Assembly: GCF_001594145.1 (NCBI RefSeq)
Contig: NZ_LVCF01000001.1
Location: 124,001 to 188,000 of the forward strand
Source of the DNA: Branchiibius sp. NY16-3462-2
GTDB taxonomy: Bacteria; Actinomycetota; Actinomycetes; Actinomycetales; Dermatophilaceae
Direction of reading: 5' to 3'
Length of the DNA: 64,000 bases
Position 1 is the stretch's first letter; each line of letters opens with the position of its first letter. The notes beneath the pieces were generated by a model. That model saw nothing but the letters and a program-made list of their open reading frames with translations. It was not told the origin of the DNA and did no database searches. The translations under genes and the position numbers were made by a program. Positions 17,301-25,829 of this stretch are shown one piece after another.

Positions 17301-19594
17301 TGGGCGGCGACTCATCATGGGCTGGTAGCAACTACTTCGCCGGGACCATCGACGAGGCTGCCTTCTATAGCAGCGAGTTGACCCCCCAGCAGATTGCTGC
17401 TCACTACAGCGCAGCCAGTGTGAATCACGCGCCGACTGCGTCGTTCACCGCGACCACCAACGGGCTCACCGCGGCGGTCAATGGAAGTGCGTCTTCGGAT
17501 CCCGACACCGGTGATTCAGTGGCGTCGTATGTCTGGGACTTCGGCGACGGATCCCAGCCGGTCACCACGACTACCCCGACGACGTCGTACACCTACACCA
17601 CGGGCGGGACCTACACGATCACGCTGACGGTGAAGGACACCTCGGGTATGGCCTCAACGGCCACCACCCGGAGCGTGACTGTGACGGCACCCCCGCCCAA
17701 TGTTCCGCCGACGGCGGCGTTCACCTCCAGCGTTACGCACAACGCGGTGAGCTTCGATGGCTCCGGTTCGAGTGACACCGACGGCACCGTGGCCTCCTAC
17801 GACTGGGACTTCGGTGATGGCAGCACGCACGCCACCACCGCCAAGCCCAGCCACACCTACACCACGGCTGGCGACTACAACGTCACGCTGACCGTCACCG
17901 ACAATCAGGGGGCGACAAACTCCGTGACTAAGTCGGTCACCGTGGGCGGAGCCAACCAGGCGCCGACGGCGGCGTTCACCTCCAGTGTGGCCGGACGTGT
18001 GGCTAGCTTCGATGGCTCCGGTTCGAGTGACACCGACGGCACCGTGGCCTCCTACGACTGGGACTTCGGTGATGGCAGCACGCACGCCACCACCGCCAAG
18101 CCCGACCACACCTACACCACGGCTGGCGACTACAACGTCACGCTGACCGTCACCGACAACGACGGCGCGACCGGCTCGATCACGCATTCGGTAACGGTGG
18201 TGAACAAGCCCCCGACGGCGGCCTTCACCTCCAGCGTCACTCACAACGCGGTGAGCTTCGACGGCTCCGGTTCGAGTGACACCGACGGCACCGTGGCCTC
18301 CTACGACTGGGACTTCGGTGATGGCAGCACGCACGCCACCACCGCCAAGCCCAGCCACACCTACACCACGGCTGGCGACTACAACGTCACGCTGACCGTC
18401 ACCGACAACGACGGCGGAACCGACACGGTGACGAAGTCGGTCACCGTTGGCGGAGCCAACCAGCCGCCGACTGTCGTCTGGTCCTCAAGCGTGAGTGGTC
18501 TGGTCGCGACGTTCTCGTCAGCCGGCACGACCGACACCGACGGCACCGTGGCTGGCCTGTCCTGGGACTTCGGGGACGGCACCGGGACGAGCACCTCGGC
18601 CAACCCGTCGTACACCTACAGCCGCAGTGGGACCTACCAGGTGACGCTGACAGCAACCGACAACGACGGCGCGAAGACCTCTGTCACGCACGCCGTGACG
18701 ATCGCTAACCAGCCGCCGACAGCGTCGTTCAAGGCGACGCCAAACCAGCTGGCGGTGGCGTTTGACTCGTCGGCCTCCAGCGATCCGGAGAACGACTCGC
18801 TGACCTACGCGTGGGACTTCGGGGACGGCACCGGCACCAGCACCGCTGCCAACCCCACCTACACCTTTGGTGCAGCGGGTACGTACACCGTGAAGCTGAC
18901 TGTCAATGACGGCCACGGGAACTCTGCCTCGGCGACCAAGCAGGTGGCGGTCACCGCGGTCCCCGCCGACATTGCAACGGACACATTCGCGCGTACGACG
19001 ACCAGCGGCTGGGGAACGGCGGATAAGGGCGGAGCGTGGACGCTGTCCGGCACCGCATCGCGTGTGACTGCCAATGGATCAACAGGGCTGATGTCCGTGG
19101 CCGGTCCCGGCGTTGGATACACCAACTATCTCAACGGCTTGTCTGCAGCGGACGTCAACTATGTCATCGACAGCTCGGTACCGACGCTCAGCACCGGCGG
19201 CGGCTACTACACGGTGCTGAGCGCCCGCCACACCAGCGCAGGCGACTACCGACTCGCCCTGATCTACCAAAGCTCCGGAGCGATGCAGTTGCAGCTGACG
19301 AAGGTGGTTTCGGGCACGTCGACAACGCTGAAGACGGTCTCGCTCGGCAGTGTCACCTACGCCGGACGCGACGTTATGCGGATCCGCCTCACGATTAAGG
19401 GAACCTCGATCACGGGCACGGCATGGAAGTCCACCGCCGCGGAGCCCGCCACCCCGCAAATCTCGGTGACGGATAGCACAGCGGCGCTGCAGGTCGCAGG
19501 CTCGATTGGCCTGGAATCGTACGTGTCTGGATCAGCTGCGACCGGTGCCGTCGTATTCACCTACGACAACCTGTCCGTGAAGCCCGCCCAGTAG
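14345..19594 (+). CDS. Giant secreted protein: beta-propeller-like region, two LamG domains, six PKD domains
   Basis: 1749 residues. A signal peptide ends near residue 51 (LTVAHA/DTSP). Residues ~60-465 hold kelch/propeller-like repeats (SWNPNANGQVLAMALSPDG, AGSFTTIGGQTANRIAALD). A short fibronectin-like stretch follows, then two LamG-type lectin domains (about 566-800 and 803-1026, each with a GSIDEAA or GTIDEAA ending). Six PKD domains (about 1027-1540, core YDWDFGDGS) and a unique beta-rich C-terminal domain complete it. No LPXTG or membrane anchor is seen, so it is probably released or held through glycan binding. The GTG at 14345 has an AGGGGG site 5 nt upstream; a TTG at 14327 is possible. 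It may bind or organise the locus's polysaccharide. Confidence 0.88.
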   Translation: MLRSFGVPGPTASATTHSRGRAVRRHITRIAAATVAILIAAMLVPLTVAHADTSPIADRSASLVTADSLPTAQMNGIGWAQVVSGDTVFVGGKFTSARPAGAAAGTNETTRNNLMAYSISTGVMTSWNPNANGQVLAMALSPDGSRLYVAGSFTTIGGQTANRIAALDPATGALITSFNVTADAQVTSLAVTNSTVYFGGIFSTVNKTARSRVAAVSASTGALLPWNPSADAKVYSMTMNPAKSLVIVGGSFDQIGGQSATGLAALDPTTGAKVYWAATDTVTAWGVTTQGGAAIYSLSTDGTNVYGTAYNYYGYGNLEGTFSADGNTGAINWVEDCHGDTYGVFANDAAVYTVSHAHYCGNIGGFPQSDPWSTNMRHALAFTKQATGTIAHETLGYHDWYGTASPSLINWFPDLAVGNLTGQTQAAWAINGNSNYVVVTGEFPSINGGAQAGLGRFGVPSKSTNKQGPRLGGTYWTPTVTALSNTISRVSIPSNWDRDNSSLTYSVIRGGKVVYTTTANSEFWNRPTVSFMDTGLTAGQTYSYYIRAADPDGNLNYSQTVSVTMPTNMATSAYLMDVLNDGASDYWRLGESSGTTAADSAGSLPMTASGATQGASGALLNDSNTAYSFDGSSGSFASTQTAITGSNLFTEEVWFKTTSTGGGKIMGFGSSSTGTSSSYDRHIYMSPNGQVTFGVYNGTTSTITSPKAYNDGTWHQAVASLSSAGMAFYLDGKKIGTRTDVTAGQPYSGYWRIGGDSIGGWPGNGNNNFAGSIDEAAVYPTALTPAQIQQHYTDSGRTLPTSTAPSDAYGKAVFNDHPDVYYRMTDTTTTAKDVSGNGNDGLYSGSYTQGAAGSPTGGGTGVSFDGSSGTLGSAGPVVGPSTYTEESWFKTTTTAGGKIMGFGDRQTGNSGNYDRHVYMQPSGQLSFGTWTGQTNLATSNATYNDGNWHYVVATQGSDGMSLYVDGALVATNPQTSQQAYNGYWRVGGDSSWAGSNYFAGTIDEAAFYSSELTPQQIAAHYSAASVNHAPTASFTATTNGLTAAVNGSASSDPDTGDSVASYVWDFGDGSQPVTTTTPTTSYTYTTGGTYTITLTVKDTSGMASTATTRSVTVTAPPPNVPPTAAFTSSVTHNAVSFDGSGSSDTDGTVASYDWDFGDGSTHATTAKPSHTYTTAGDYNVTLTVTDNQGATNSVTKSVTVGGANQAPTAAFTSSVAGRVASFDGSGSSDTDGTVASYDWDFGDGSTHATTAKPDHTYTTAGDYNVTLTVTDNDGATGSITHSVTVVNKPPTAAFTSSVTHNAVSFDGSGSSDTDGTVASYDWDFGDGSTHATTAKPSHTYTTAGDYNVTLTVTDNDGGTDTVTKSVTVGGANQPPTVVWSSSVSGLVATFSSAGTTDTDGTVAGLSWDFGDGTGTSTSANPSYTYSRSGTYQVTLTATDNDGAKTSVTHAVTIANQPPTASFKATPNQLAVAFDSSASSDPENDSLTYAWDFGDGTGTSTAANPTYTFGAAGTYTVKLTVNDGHGNSASATKQVAVTAVPADIATDTFARTTTSGWGTADKGGAWTLSGTASRVTANGSTGLMSVAGPGVGYTNYLNGLSAADVNYVIDSSVPTLSTGGGYYTVLSARHTSAGDYRLALIYQSSGAMQLQLTKVVSGTSTTLKTVSLGSVTYAGRDVMRIRLTIKGTSITGTAWKSTAAEPATPQISVTDSTAALQVAGSIGLESYVSGSAATGAVVFTYDNLSVKPAQ
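17701..18455 (+). repeat. Near-identical tandem PKD-coding repeats
   Basis: Three consecutive PKD modules share long, almost identical DNA. The segment starting gcttcgatggctccggttcg (third copy: gcttcgacggctccggttcg) occurs at 17751, 18006 and 18255 and stays almost unchanged for roughly 150 bp each time. Spacings are 255 and 249 bp. The flanking PKD modules encode the same fold but differ at the DNA level, so the three copies look recently duplicated or homogenised. Confidence 0.85.
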
Positions 19595-19602
19595 GTAGAG
19601 CG

Positions 19603-19645
19603 AACGCAGTTAGGCGCACGGGCTGACCGTGCGCCTAACTGCGTT
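19603..19645 (+). terminator. Strong hairpin terminator after the giant PKD protein
   Basis: A perfect 19-bp inverted repeat (left arm 19603-19621, right arm 19627-19645) with a 5-nt loop starts 9 nt after the stop codon. The T-tract is short (GTTT), as is common in high-GC actinobacteria. Confidence 0.85.
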
Positions 19646-19791
19646 TGCGCAAGCTCAGCAAATCAGTTGCGTCCCAAGCCACACGCAGGGTCAACGCCTT
19701 CCTACGCTAAGGAGGAGTTGGGTCGTCGCGGGCATTGCCGCCCACGCGCCCCTATGTCGGCTCGATTGCGGTCCTGAGGAGTTTCTTGGCC

Positions 19792-21582
19792 ATGAACGCA
19801 AATTTCTTAAGGGGTGTGGCTTTTAGAAAGCCTGCGAGCGGTTCCTTGTCCGGATTCCCTCTAGGCTCGACGGCGGCCATGGTGTTGGTCCTTGCCGCTG
19901 CTGCTAGCTCACCTATTCTCTTTCCGTCGCCGGCTGAGGCAGCCCCGAGCACCGCTGGATCTGCACCCATCGGCTCTACGGCATACCCGATTGCTGCGGG
20001 CTCGCTCTTCGTCGCTACGAACGGCAATGATTCTGCCAAAGGCAATATTAATGCCCCCCTCCGGACAATAGGTGCTGCGGTGAGTCGCGCGGTTGCGGGA
20101 CAGACTATTGTTGTGCGAGCCGGCCGCTATCATGAAAGGGTGACCATAGCGCCCTCCAAGTCAGGTCTGACTATTCAGTCGTACCCGAACGAGGCGGTCT
20201 GGCTAGACGGCACGAGCGCAGTAACCACCTGGGTTAAACAAGGGAGCGTGTACGTACATAGTGGTTGGAATGCATTGTTTAGCCATAACGCCAGCTTCAG
20301 CGCGGGCCAGTATCCGTCTGGCCAATCCCCTTTTGTGGGAGTACAGAACCCGATGGCAGCATGGCCGGACGGAATGTGGATCGACGGAGTTCAACAGCGA
20401 CAGGTCGCCTCTAGAAGCGCAGTGATCAACGGTACGTTCTTCGTCGACTATGCTCGCCACGAACTGGTGCTCGGGTCGGATCCTGCTGGTCATTCGGTGC
20501 GCGCCAGCGATGTTCAACAGGCGTTCCAAGTTTTCGGTAGTCACGTGACCATCCGTGGCATAGGTATCCGGCGCTACGCAACCACTCTTGACCAGTTGGG
20601 CGCCGTGGTTATCCAAGGATCCGATGCCCGCCTGCGAGACGTCGTGGTGACAGATAATGCCACTGGTGGGATAGCCATCATCAGCCCCAACGCAACGCTC
20701 GAGCAAGTTAGCGCCCTCGGCAACGGGGCGACCGGAGTTGGCGGCAACAAAGCTGACGGCATCACAATCCGAAATTCATTGATTCAAGGAAACAATTTTC
20801 AACAATTCAATCCGTCGCCTTCGGCGGCAGGAATCAAGTTCACTAAAACTCGTGGCATTACGGTTGCGGGTAGTGTGTTCACGGGCAACCAGGCGGCAGG
20901 ACTCTGGCTCGATGAATCTACGGTCGGATTTGCGGTGGTAAATAACCGATTTGCGCGAAACTGGATCGGCGCCGAACTTGAACTATCGGACACTGGTGTA
21001 TTTGCAAACAACGTGGTTGACGGCGGCAAGCACGCCTTGTACATCTATAACACTGGAAACGTGCAGGTTTACAACAACTCGTTCGCCAACTACGGGGTCG
21101 GCGGGGTTTTCATGTCACAGGACCACCGTCGGCAATCGAATCCGAGTGACCCTGGCCACGATTCTCGATACCCCGCGGGCGACCCAACCAACCCTTGGCT
21201 CACCCGTAATATCACAGTTAGTAACAACACATTTGGTGCGGCGAACCCAGGAATGTTCCAAGTGTATGCGCTCGACAAGGAGACGCGAATTTCCGCCGAC
21301 GCAATGAACCTGACCGTCAAGGGCAACCAATTCGCGCCTTCCCCCACGATGGTTGGCTGGGGTGGCGGCGATAACGTAACTGTCACCCGCTTCTACACAC
21401 CAAATGCGCTCTCGGGAGCAAAGAACTCATCTTGGCGTAACGCGATTGCCACACCCGCAAGCGTCGCACCCACCGCTGCCGGAAATGCAGTGGCGCTTCC
21501 ACTACCCCCGAGCGTGGCTAACAAGGTCGGGGTGCCCACGGGGAGCGTCCAAGTCGGACCGTTCTTGAGCCGGCTGCCGTGA
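19792..21582 (+). CDS. Secreted right-handed parallel beta-helix protein
   Basis: 596 residues from the ATG at 19792, which has GAGGAG about 10 nt upstream. A signal peptide with hydrophobic core AAMVLVLAAAASSPILF ends near AEAA. The mature part opens with FVATNGNDSAKGN and INAPLRTIGAAV, the entry signature of parallel beta-helix (pectate-lyase-like/DUF1565) proteins. Repeated rungs follow, such as NNRFARNWIGAELELSDTGV and NNVVDGGKHALYIYNTGN. Many such proteins are polysaccharide lyases, epimerases or hydrolases, but I cannot pick out catalytic residues. Codons use more A and T than neighbouring genes, suggesting horizontal origin. The last residues are VGPFLSRLP. Confidence 0.85.
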   Translation: MNANFLRGVAFRKPASGSLSGFPLGSTAAMVLVLAAAASSPILFPSPAEAAPSTAGSAPIGSTAYPIAAGSLFVATNGNDSAKGNINAPLRTIGAAVSRAVAGQTIVVRAGRYHERVTIAPSKSGLTIQSYPNEAVWLDGTSAVTTWVKQGSVYVHSGWNALFSHNASFSAGQYPSGQSPFVGVQNPMAAWPDGMWIDGVQQRQVASRSAVINGTFFVDYARHELVLGSDPAGHSVRASDVQQAFQVFGSHVTIRGIGIRRYATTLDQLGAVVIQGSDARLRDVVVTDNATGGIAIISPNATLEQVSALGNGATGVGGNKADGITIRNSLIQGNNFQQFNPSPSAAGIKFTKTRGITVAGSVFTGNQAAGLWLDESTVGFAVVNNRFARNWIGAELELSDTGVFANNVVDGGKHALYIYNTGNVQVYNNSFANYGVGGVFMSQDHRRQSNPSDPGHDSRYPAGDPTNPWLTRNITVSNNTFGAANPGMFQVYALDKETRISADAMNLTVKGNQFAPSPTMVGWGGGDNVTVTRFYTPNALSGAKNSSWRNAIATPASVAPTAAGNAVALPLPPSVANKVGVPTGSVQVGPFLSRLP

Positions 21583-21865
21583 GTCTCTGTGTCGCACGAC
21601 GTTCCATTGCATAAGAGCGGTTTGTTCGTTCTGCCGTCGTAAGCGATCGCCACGTCGAGCGTCCCCCGTGCCCGCGCCTGACTCGTGGCCATCACGGCGA
21701 GCCTGCTGTTGCTTGCACGGACGGACGGCCATGATCACCCACCCGGACCCAGTCGCACCCTGAAACTGGATCATTCCGCCCCTACCTCGGTAAACTCCGG
21801 GTCAAGAGATCGTAAAGACCCGGGCGTCGTCGTCGTCGCTCGGACGGAAAGATGGGTTGACGACG

Positions 21866-22297
21866 ATGGCTAAGCCCTTGGTGGGTTACCTCCCCGGTGT
21901 GTTCGATATGTTTCACATCGGGCATCTCAACGTGCTGCGGAATGCCAAGCTGAGTTGCGATTACCTCATCGCTGGCGTCGTCAGCGATGAGCGGTCACTC
22001 ACCGCCAAGGGCAAGACGCCCGTGGTTCCCCTCATCGAGCGGCTCGAGATCGTGCAGAGCATTCGCTACGTCGACGAGGCTGTCGTGGAAGACGTTCCGG
22101 AGAAGCTGCAGATGTGGGAGCAGCTGAAGTTCGATGTGATCATCAAGGGTGACGACTGGCGCGGCACCGACAAGGGCCGAAAGCTCGAAGCGGACTTCGC
22201 CGGAGTCGGTGTCGAGGTGGTCTATTTGCCCTACACCGTCGTGACGTCGAGCACAATGCTCCGGCAGGCGCTGCACTCCCGGCTGGCCGGCGAATAG
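21866..22297 (+). CDS. Glycerol-3-phosphate cytidylyltransferase-like nucleotidyltransferase (TagD family)
   Basis: 143 residues. The nucleotidyltransferase HxGH motif is present as FDMFHIGHLNVLRNAK, the KGDDWRGTDKG region fits TagD, and the closing TSSTMLRQ resembles the ISTT(x)R CTP-binding motif. It should activate a phospho-alcohol such as glycerol-3-phosphate with CTP. The start is either ATG 21866 or TTG 21857; the latter sits 5 nt after GGAAAG and adds three residues. It ends 5 bp from the convergent CDP-alcohol phosphatidyltransferase gene, suggesting that one enzyme makes the substrate for the other. A small inverted repeat (21797-21823) lies in the upstream region. Confidence 0.85.
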   Translation: MAKPLVGYLPGVFDMFHIGHLNVLRNAKLSCDYLIAGVVSDERSLTAKGKTPVVPLIERLEIVQSIRYVDEAVVEDVPEKLQMWEQLKFDVIIKGDDWRGTDKGRKLEADFAGVGVEVVYLPYTVVTSSTMLRQALHSRLAGE

Positions 22298-22302
22298 TTG
22301 CC

Positions 22303-23052
22303 CTAGATCGCCGACATCTCCCGATACCACTTGGCGCAGCCGACCAGGAAGTATGCGAAGTTGGCCAGCAGCAGCAGTCCGTAGACCACCACGAAGGCTG
22401 AAGGCAACGCCAACAGCAGCATGACTACGCACAACAGTCCGTAGTCATTGGGCAGCACGAGTAGCGACCGCAGGATCGGCGCGTGTTCGCCCGGATTGAC
22501 CAGCGGGGTTGCGACCGCCGACTCCCCCGCCTTGGCGGCCGCGACCCGGCGCAACTGGTCGGTGAGGGTGAGGGCGAAATAGGACGATGCTGCCACCACG
22601 CCGTATGCCAGAGGGATCAGTAGCAACGCCTCATGCCGCAAGTCGAAGAACCGATACCACGACACCAGCACTGCGGCATGCAGACTGGAGACCTTCACAG
22701 CATCGACCACGTGGTCCAGCCATTCACCACCCGCTGAACCTCCGCCGCGGAGGCGTGCCAACTGGCCATCCGCCGAATCAAGTGCGTAGCCCAACGCCAG
22801 GAGCAACGCGACTGCGACGGCCATCAGGACCCCGGGATGCACCAGTGCCAGCACGAGGATTCCGGCGGCACTGCAGAGTGCGCTAAGGGCCGTTACCTGG
22901 TTGGGAGTCCAACCCCGCACGTAGGCGAGCGCCGCAAGCTGTCGCCCCAATGGTCGATTGATCCAGCGCGAGTAGCCTCCGGCGCCGCGTGCGCTCTTCT
23001 GCGCCGACGCCAGCCGACGCACGGCGTCGCTACGACTTTCCATGGTGGACAT
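22303..23052 (-). CDS. CDP-alcohol phosphatidyltransferase family membrane protein
   Basis: About 249 residues with roughly six membrane segments. The family's catalytic signature is intact: D-S-A-D-G-Q-L-A-R, then eight or nine residues to a Gly, then D-H-V-V-D. This enzyme class moves a phospho-alcohol between a CDP-activated donor and a lipid or polyol acceptor. The start is uncertain: ATG 23052 is used here, with a GTG at 23073 (AGGAG close upstream) and an ATG at 23043 as alternatives. It is convergent with the TagD-like gene. Together they may build a glycerol-phosphate or similar decoration for the surface glycan; the true substrate is unknown. Confidence 0.85.
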   Translation of the reverse strand: MSTMESRSDAVRRLASAQKSARGAGGYSRWINRPLGRQLAALAYVRGWTPNQVTALSALCSAAGILVLALVHPGVLMAVAVALLLALGYALDSADGQLARLRGGGSAGGEWLDHVVDAVKVSSLHAAVLVSWYRFFDLRHEALLLIPLAYGVVAASSYFALTLTDQLRRVAAAKAGESAVATPLVNPGEHAPILRSLLVLPNDYGLLCVVMLLLALPSAFVVVYGLLLLANFAYFLVGCAKWYREMSAI

Positions 23053-23229
23053 CGTCTCTGGAAGGCCTCTCACCGTCTCCTGTGAACTGAGCAACAAGAG
23101 AACCTTACGCAAATCTGGCATTTTGCAGGCAAGTTCCTGACGAACTGATAACCTTTGGCAGGCGTTTTATTTACCTTCCGTTGGGTTGACATTCGTGTCG
23201 CTCGCATGTAGAGAGTTTTGGGGTCACGC

Positions 23230-24444
23230 ATGTTCACGCACCGACGACGCCGTCTGCTGTTCATCCATTCCTCCGACGAGCTCTACGGCGCCGACCGAGT
23301 CCTCCTGGACCAAATCCTGGCAATCCCGAACGACGTTGACGTTGAGGTGTGGTTGCCCGACGACCTCGAGCACGGTGCCTTCCCGTTGTGTCACCGCCTC
23401 GAGGAGCTCGGTGTCAGCGTGCATCACCTTCCGCTGCCCATCATGCGCAGGGCATACCAGACACCCACGGGGCTGCTGCGGCTGAGCGCGCGCAGTGCGA
23501 GCCTGGTGCAGCGTCTGCACGCGCATCGTCCGGACGTGGTCTACTGCACGACCAGCGCGACCTTCTTGGCCGCCCCCGCCGCCCGCCTGGCGCAGATCCC
23601 CCACGTGATCGGACACGTCCACGAGATGTGGAGTGACATGGATCGCCGCATCCTCGGGCCGCTCGCGCGTCATTGCGGACAACTCCTGGCGATTTCGAAC
23701 GCGGTCGTGGAGAGTCTGCCTCCCGCGCTGCGTGACCGGACGGTCATTGTTCCCAACGGCACCGCCGACCCGGGCACCACCCAGCCGGTCGCCGGCGGTA
23801 TCGGCCCGGTCACCTACCTGGTCGCCAGCCGGTGGAACGCCTGGAAGGGCTACGCCACTCTCCTGGAGGCGTGGCGTCATGTGTCCGAGGCCCGGCTGAT
23901 CGTGCTGGGCGCTGCGCCACCCAGCGGTGCGTCCACCGATGTGCGTGCTCTCGCCGCTGAGGTCGACCACCCCGAAACGATCGAGATCGTCGGGGAGGTC
24001 GAGGACATCTCCCCCTACCTCGAGCGCGCCGACGTCATGATCGTGCCCTCCGAGCAACCTGAACCATTCGGGCTGGTCGCGATTGAGGCATTCGCCCGCT
24101 CCCGCCCAGTGCTTGCGTCCGCCGCCGGCGGCCTGTTGGACATCGTCACCGCGGAGCGGGACGGCTGGTTCTTCCCCCCGGGGGATGCTGCGGCGCTCGC
24201 CGACCTCCTCAAGCGCATCGACCGCGCTGAGGTGGCACGCACTGGTACGGCCGCGCGGGCAACGTTCGAGGCCCGCTTCACCAGTGAGCGCTACGCCGCC
24301 GACTGGTGGGATCTGGTCAATGGCGTGTCGGGCCTCGTGCCTCCGGCCCCTGCGTCACGCACCCTCGCTCATAAGATCATTCCCCCGGCCACCTGGCCGG
24401 TCCCTGGGCGGAACGTAGCCAAGTCGAAATCCCACTCGGCCTGA
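23230..24444 (+). CDS. Family 4 glycosyltransferase
   Basis: 404 residues with a GT-B fold. The N-terminal domain begins LLFIHSSDELYGADRVLLDQ, typical of surface-glycan transferases. GHVHEMWSDMDRRIL and IVPNGTADPG mark the hinge. The C-terminal domain has VIVPSEQPEPFGLVAIEAFARSRPVLA, the E(x7)E nucleotide-sugar site. The start was placed at ATG 23230; a TTG at 23218 is also in frame and the ribosome site is weak for both. Donor and linkage cannot be read from sequence. It is divergent from the CDP-alcohol phosphatidyltransferase gene. Confidence 0.88.
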   Translation: MFTHRRRRLLFIHSSDELYGADRVLLDQILAIPNDVDVEVWLPDDLEHGAFPLCHRLEELGVSVHHLPLPIMRRAYQTPTGLLRLSARSASLVQRLHAHRPDVVYCTTSATFLAAPAARLAQIPHVIGHVHEMWSDMDRRILGPLARHCGQLLAISNAVVESLPPALRDRTVIVPNGTADPGTTQPVAGGIGPVTYLVASRWNAWKGYATLLEAWRHVSEARLIVLGAAPPSGASTDVRALAAEVDHPETIEIVGEVEDISPYLERADVMIVPSEQPEPFGLVAIEAFARSRPVLASAAGGLLDIVTAERDGWFFPPGDAAALADLLKRIDRAEVARTGTAARATFEARFTSERYAADWWDLVNGVSGLVPPAPASRTLAHKIIPPATWPVPGRNVAKSKSHSA

Positions 24445-24727
24445 GCTTGCTTGTGGACGTCGAGTCATGGTGGGTCCCGGTCTGTAACGGTAATGACACA
24501 ATCCCCGGTTGCTTGGCCCTTCGCGCACACCGAGAGTAAGCGCTGAAGTCAAAACGTTGGCTGATTCGAGTTCCCAAACGGTGGCACCGTTCGTTGGCTT
24601 CGACGTCATCACCTCCGGGCGCAGGCGTGGACCCCCAAAAGTCAGTCGGGGCCCGCTAGGTGCGCCGCGGGTCAAACGAGCGAACCCTCGGCCGTCCAGG
24701 TCTGACCTGTCAGGTCCGGCCCTAGCC

Positions 24728-25723
24728 TCAGCGGCCCTCCAGACGCCGACGCACGTCGTATATGCGCTCCGTACCTCGCGCCACAAGCATCGCCGGTACG
24801 AAGTTTCGGCGGAAGCGCTGTATGTATCGGAGGGCGGCCTGATCATCCGGAAACAACCCGCGATCTACCCAGAAGCGCGCGATCGCGGCCTGCGTAGAGG
24901 GGTCGGCGCGATGCAGCGCCCGCCGGTGCACGCCAAATACGACTGACTTACTGCTCATTGCCTTGCCAATCGCCCGAGCGACGCCAGCCTCGTTGGCCGC
25001 ACTGGGCCACACGGTCGGTGACTCAACCTCAACGCCATCTGTTGCTTCTTCCAGGCCGGGACCTCGCTCCGCCATCCACCCGGAGTAGAGGAAAAACTCT
25101 AGAAGGTCATTTGATTCGAACTCCTCGGCGAAGGGGACCTTCGCGGTGCTCTCGATGTCCGCCATCATGCGCCGCACCAACTCGGTCTCGAAAACAAACG
25201 GGGTTCCAGTAGGCGGGAACCGCTGAATAGCCTGCACGATGGTGGGCTCGCTAGCGCCCAAGTACCGTAACGTCCTCTCCAGCGACTCTCGCAAGGGATG
25301 GTCGACGTATGAGTGGCTGAGACCGTGGGGGCGGCCGGTCGAACTCACGAACGACGTAGCGTGGGTGGGCGCGATGAAGTGGTTCTTAGCGTCGAACACG
25401 ACGTACTGCGGGCTGTCGATGTGTCGCGCGACTATTAGCTTTGCCGCCTGCTGCGTTCTCCAACCATGCAAGTGCGGAGCGTCGATGAGTTCGCGGGTGC
25501 GTATCACCTCCACCCGGTCACTAACCGACCCGTAAGACCTCTCTAGCCCTGCAATCCGTCGAGACGACAATGGGCGAGAGCAATTATCCAGAATCACGAT
25601 CCGATCAACCGCGGTCGGGTCAAGCCAGCGATCCATTGAACGCGCCTGAATATCCAGCAGCGCTACCTCGGGATCAAACACCACAGTGACGAAGGTGGGG
25701 GGCGCCGTCATGCGATTCACCAT
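24728..25723 (-). CDS. DUF6492 family protein, glycosyltransferase-like, function unknown
   Basis: About 331 residues. The segments WRTQQAAKLIVARHI and YVVFDAKNHFI resemble DUF6492 proteins, which look like GT-A transferases; FDAKNHF would correspond to the metal-binding acidic motif. The central part (PPTGTPFVFETELVRRMM) and Trp/Glu-rich end fit a soluble enzyme. No signal peptide or membrane segment is seen. The start is uncertain: ATG 25723 is used here, with ATG 25711 and a GTG at 25798 in the same frame and no clear ribosome site for any. It is divergent from rmlA and inside the exopolysaccharide locus. Confidence 0.65.
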   Translation of the reverse strand: MVNRMTAPPTFVTVVFDPEVALLDIQARSMDRWLDPTAVDRIVILDNCSRPLSSRRIAGLERSYGSVSDRVEVIRTRELIDAPHLHGWRTQQAAKLIVARHIDSPQYVVFDAKNHFIAPTHATSFVSSTGRPHGLSHSYVDHPLRESLERTLRYLGASEPTIVQAIQRFPPTGTPFVFETELVRRMMADIESTAKVPFAEEFESNDLLEFFLYSGWMAERGPGLEEATDGVEVESPTVWPSAANEAGVARAIGKAMSSKSVVFGVHRRALHRADPSTQAAIARFWVDRGLFPDDQAALRYIQRFRRNFVPAMLVARGTERIYDVRRRLEGR

Positions 25724-25815
25724 GCCATAGCGAGGGGCGACGATAGGCCCTTTCCCGACCAACGAGGCCCCCAACGGTGTCTGACGTACTGGCGTCACCT
25801 ACGGACCCGCAGGCC

Positions 25816-25821
25816 TAGGAT
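25816..25821 (+). promoter_or_regulatory. Putative -10 element (TAGGAT) upstream of rmlA
   Basis: TAGGAT fits TANNNT and ends 8 nt before the rmlA ATG. No ribosome site is visible, so a leaderless or near-leaderless transcript is likely. Confidence 0.35.
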
Positions 25822-25829
25822 CAACGTCC

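Noticed and set aside
17701..18455. Possible CRISPR-like or minisatellite array
   Set aside because: The repeats are 249-255 bp, in frame, and encode PKD domains; there are no short repeats with unique spacers.
24445..24727. Search for an RNA gene or terminator between the glycosyltransferase and the DUF6492 gene
   Set aside because: Only weak inverted repeats were seen, none with a proper stem and T-run.
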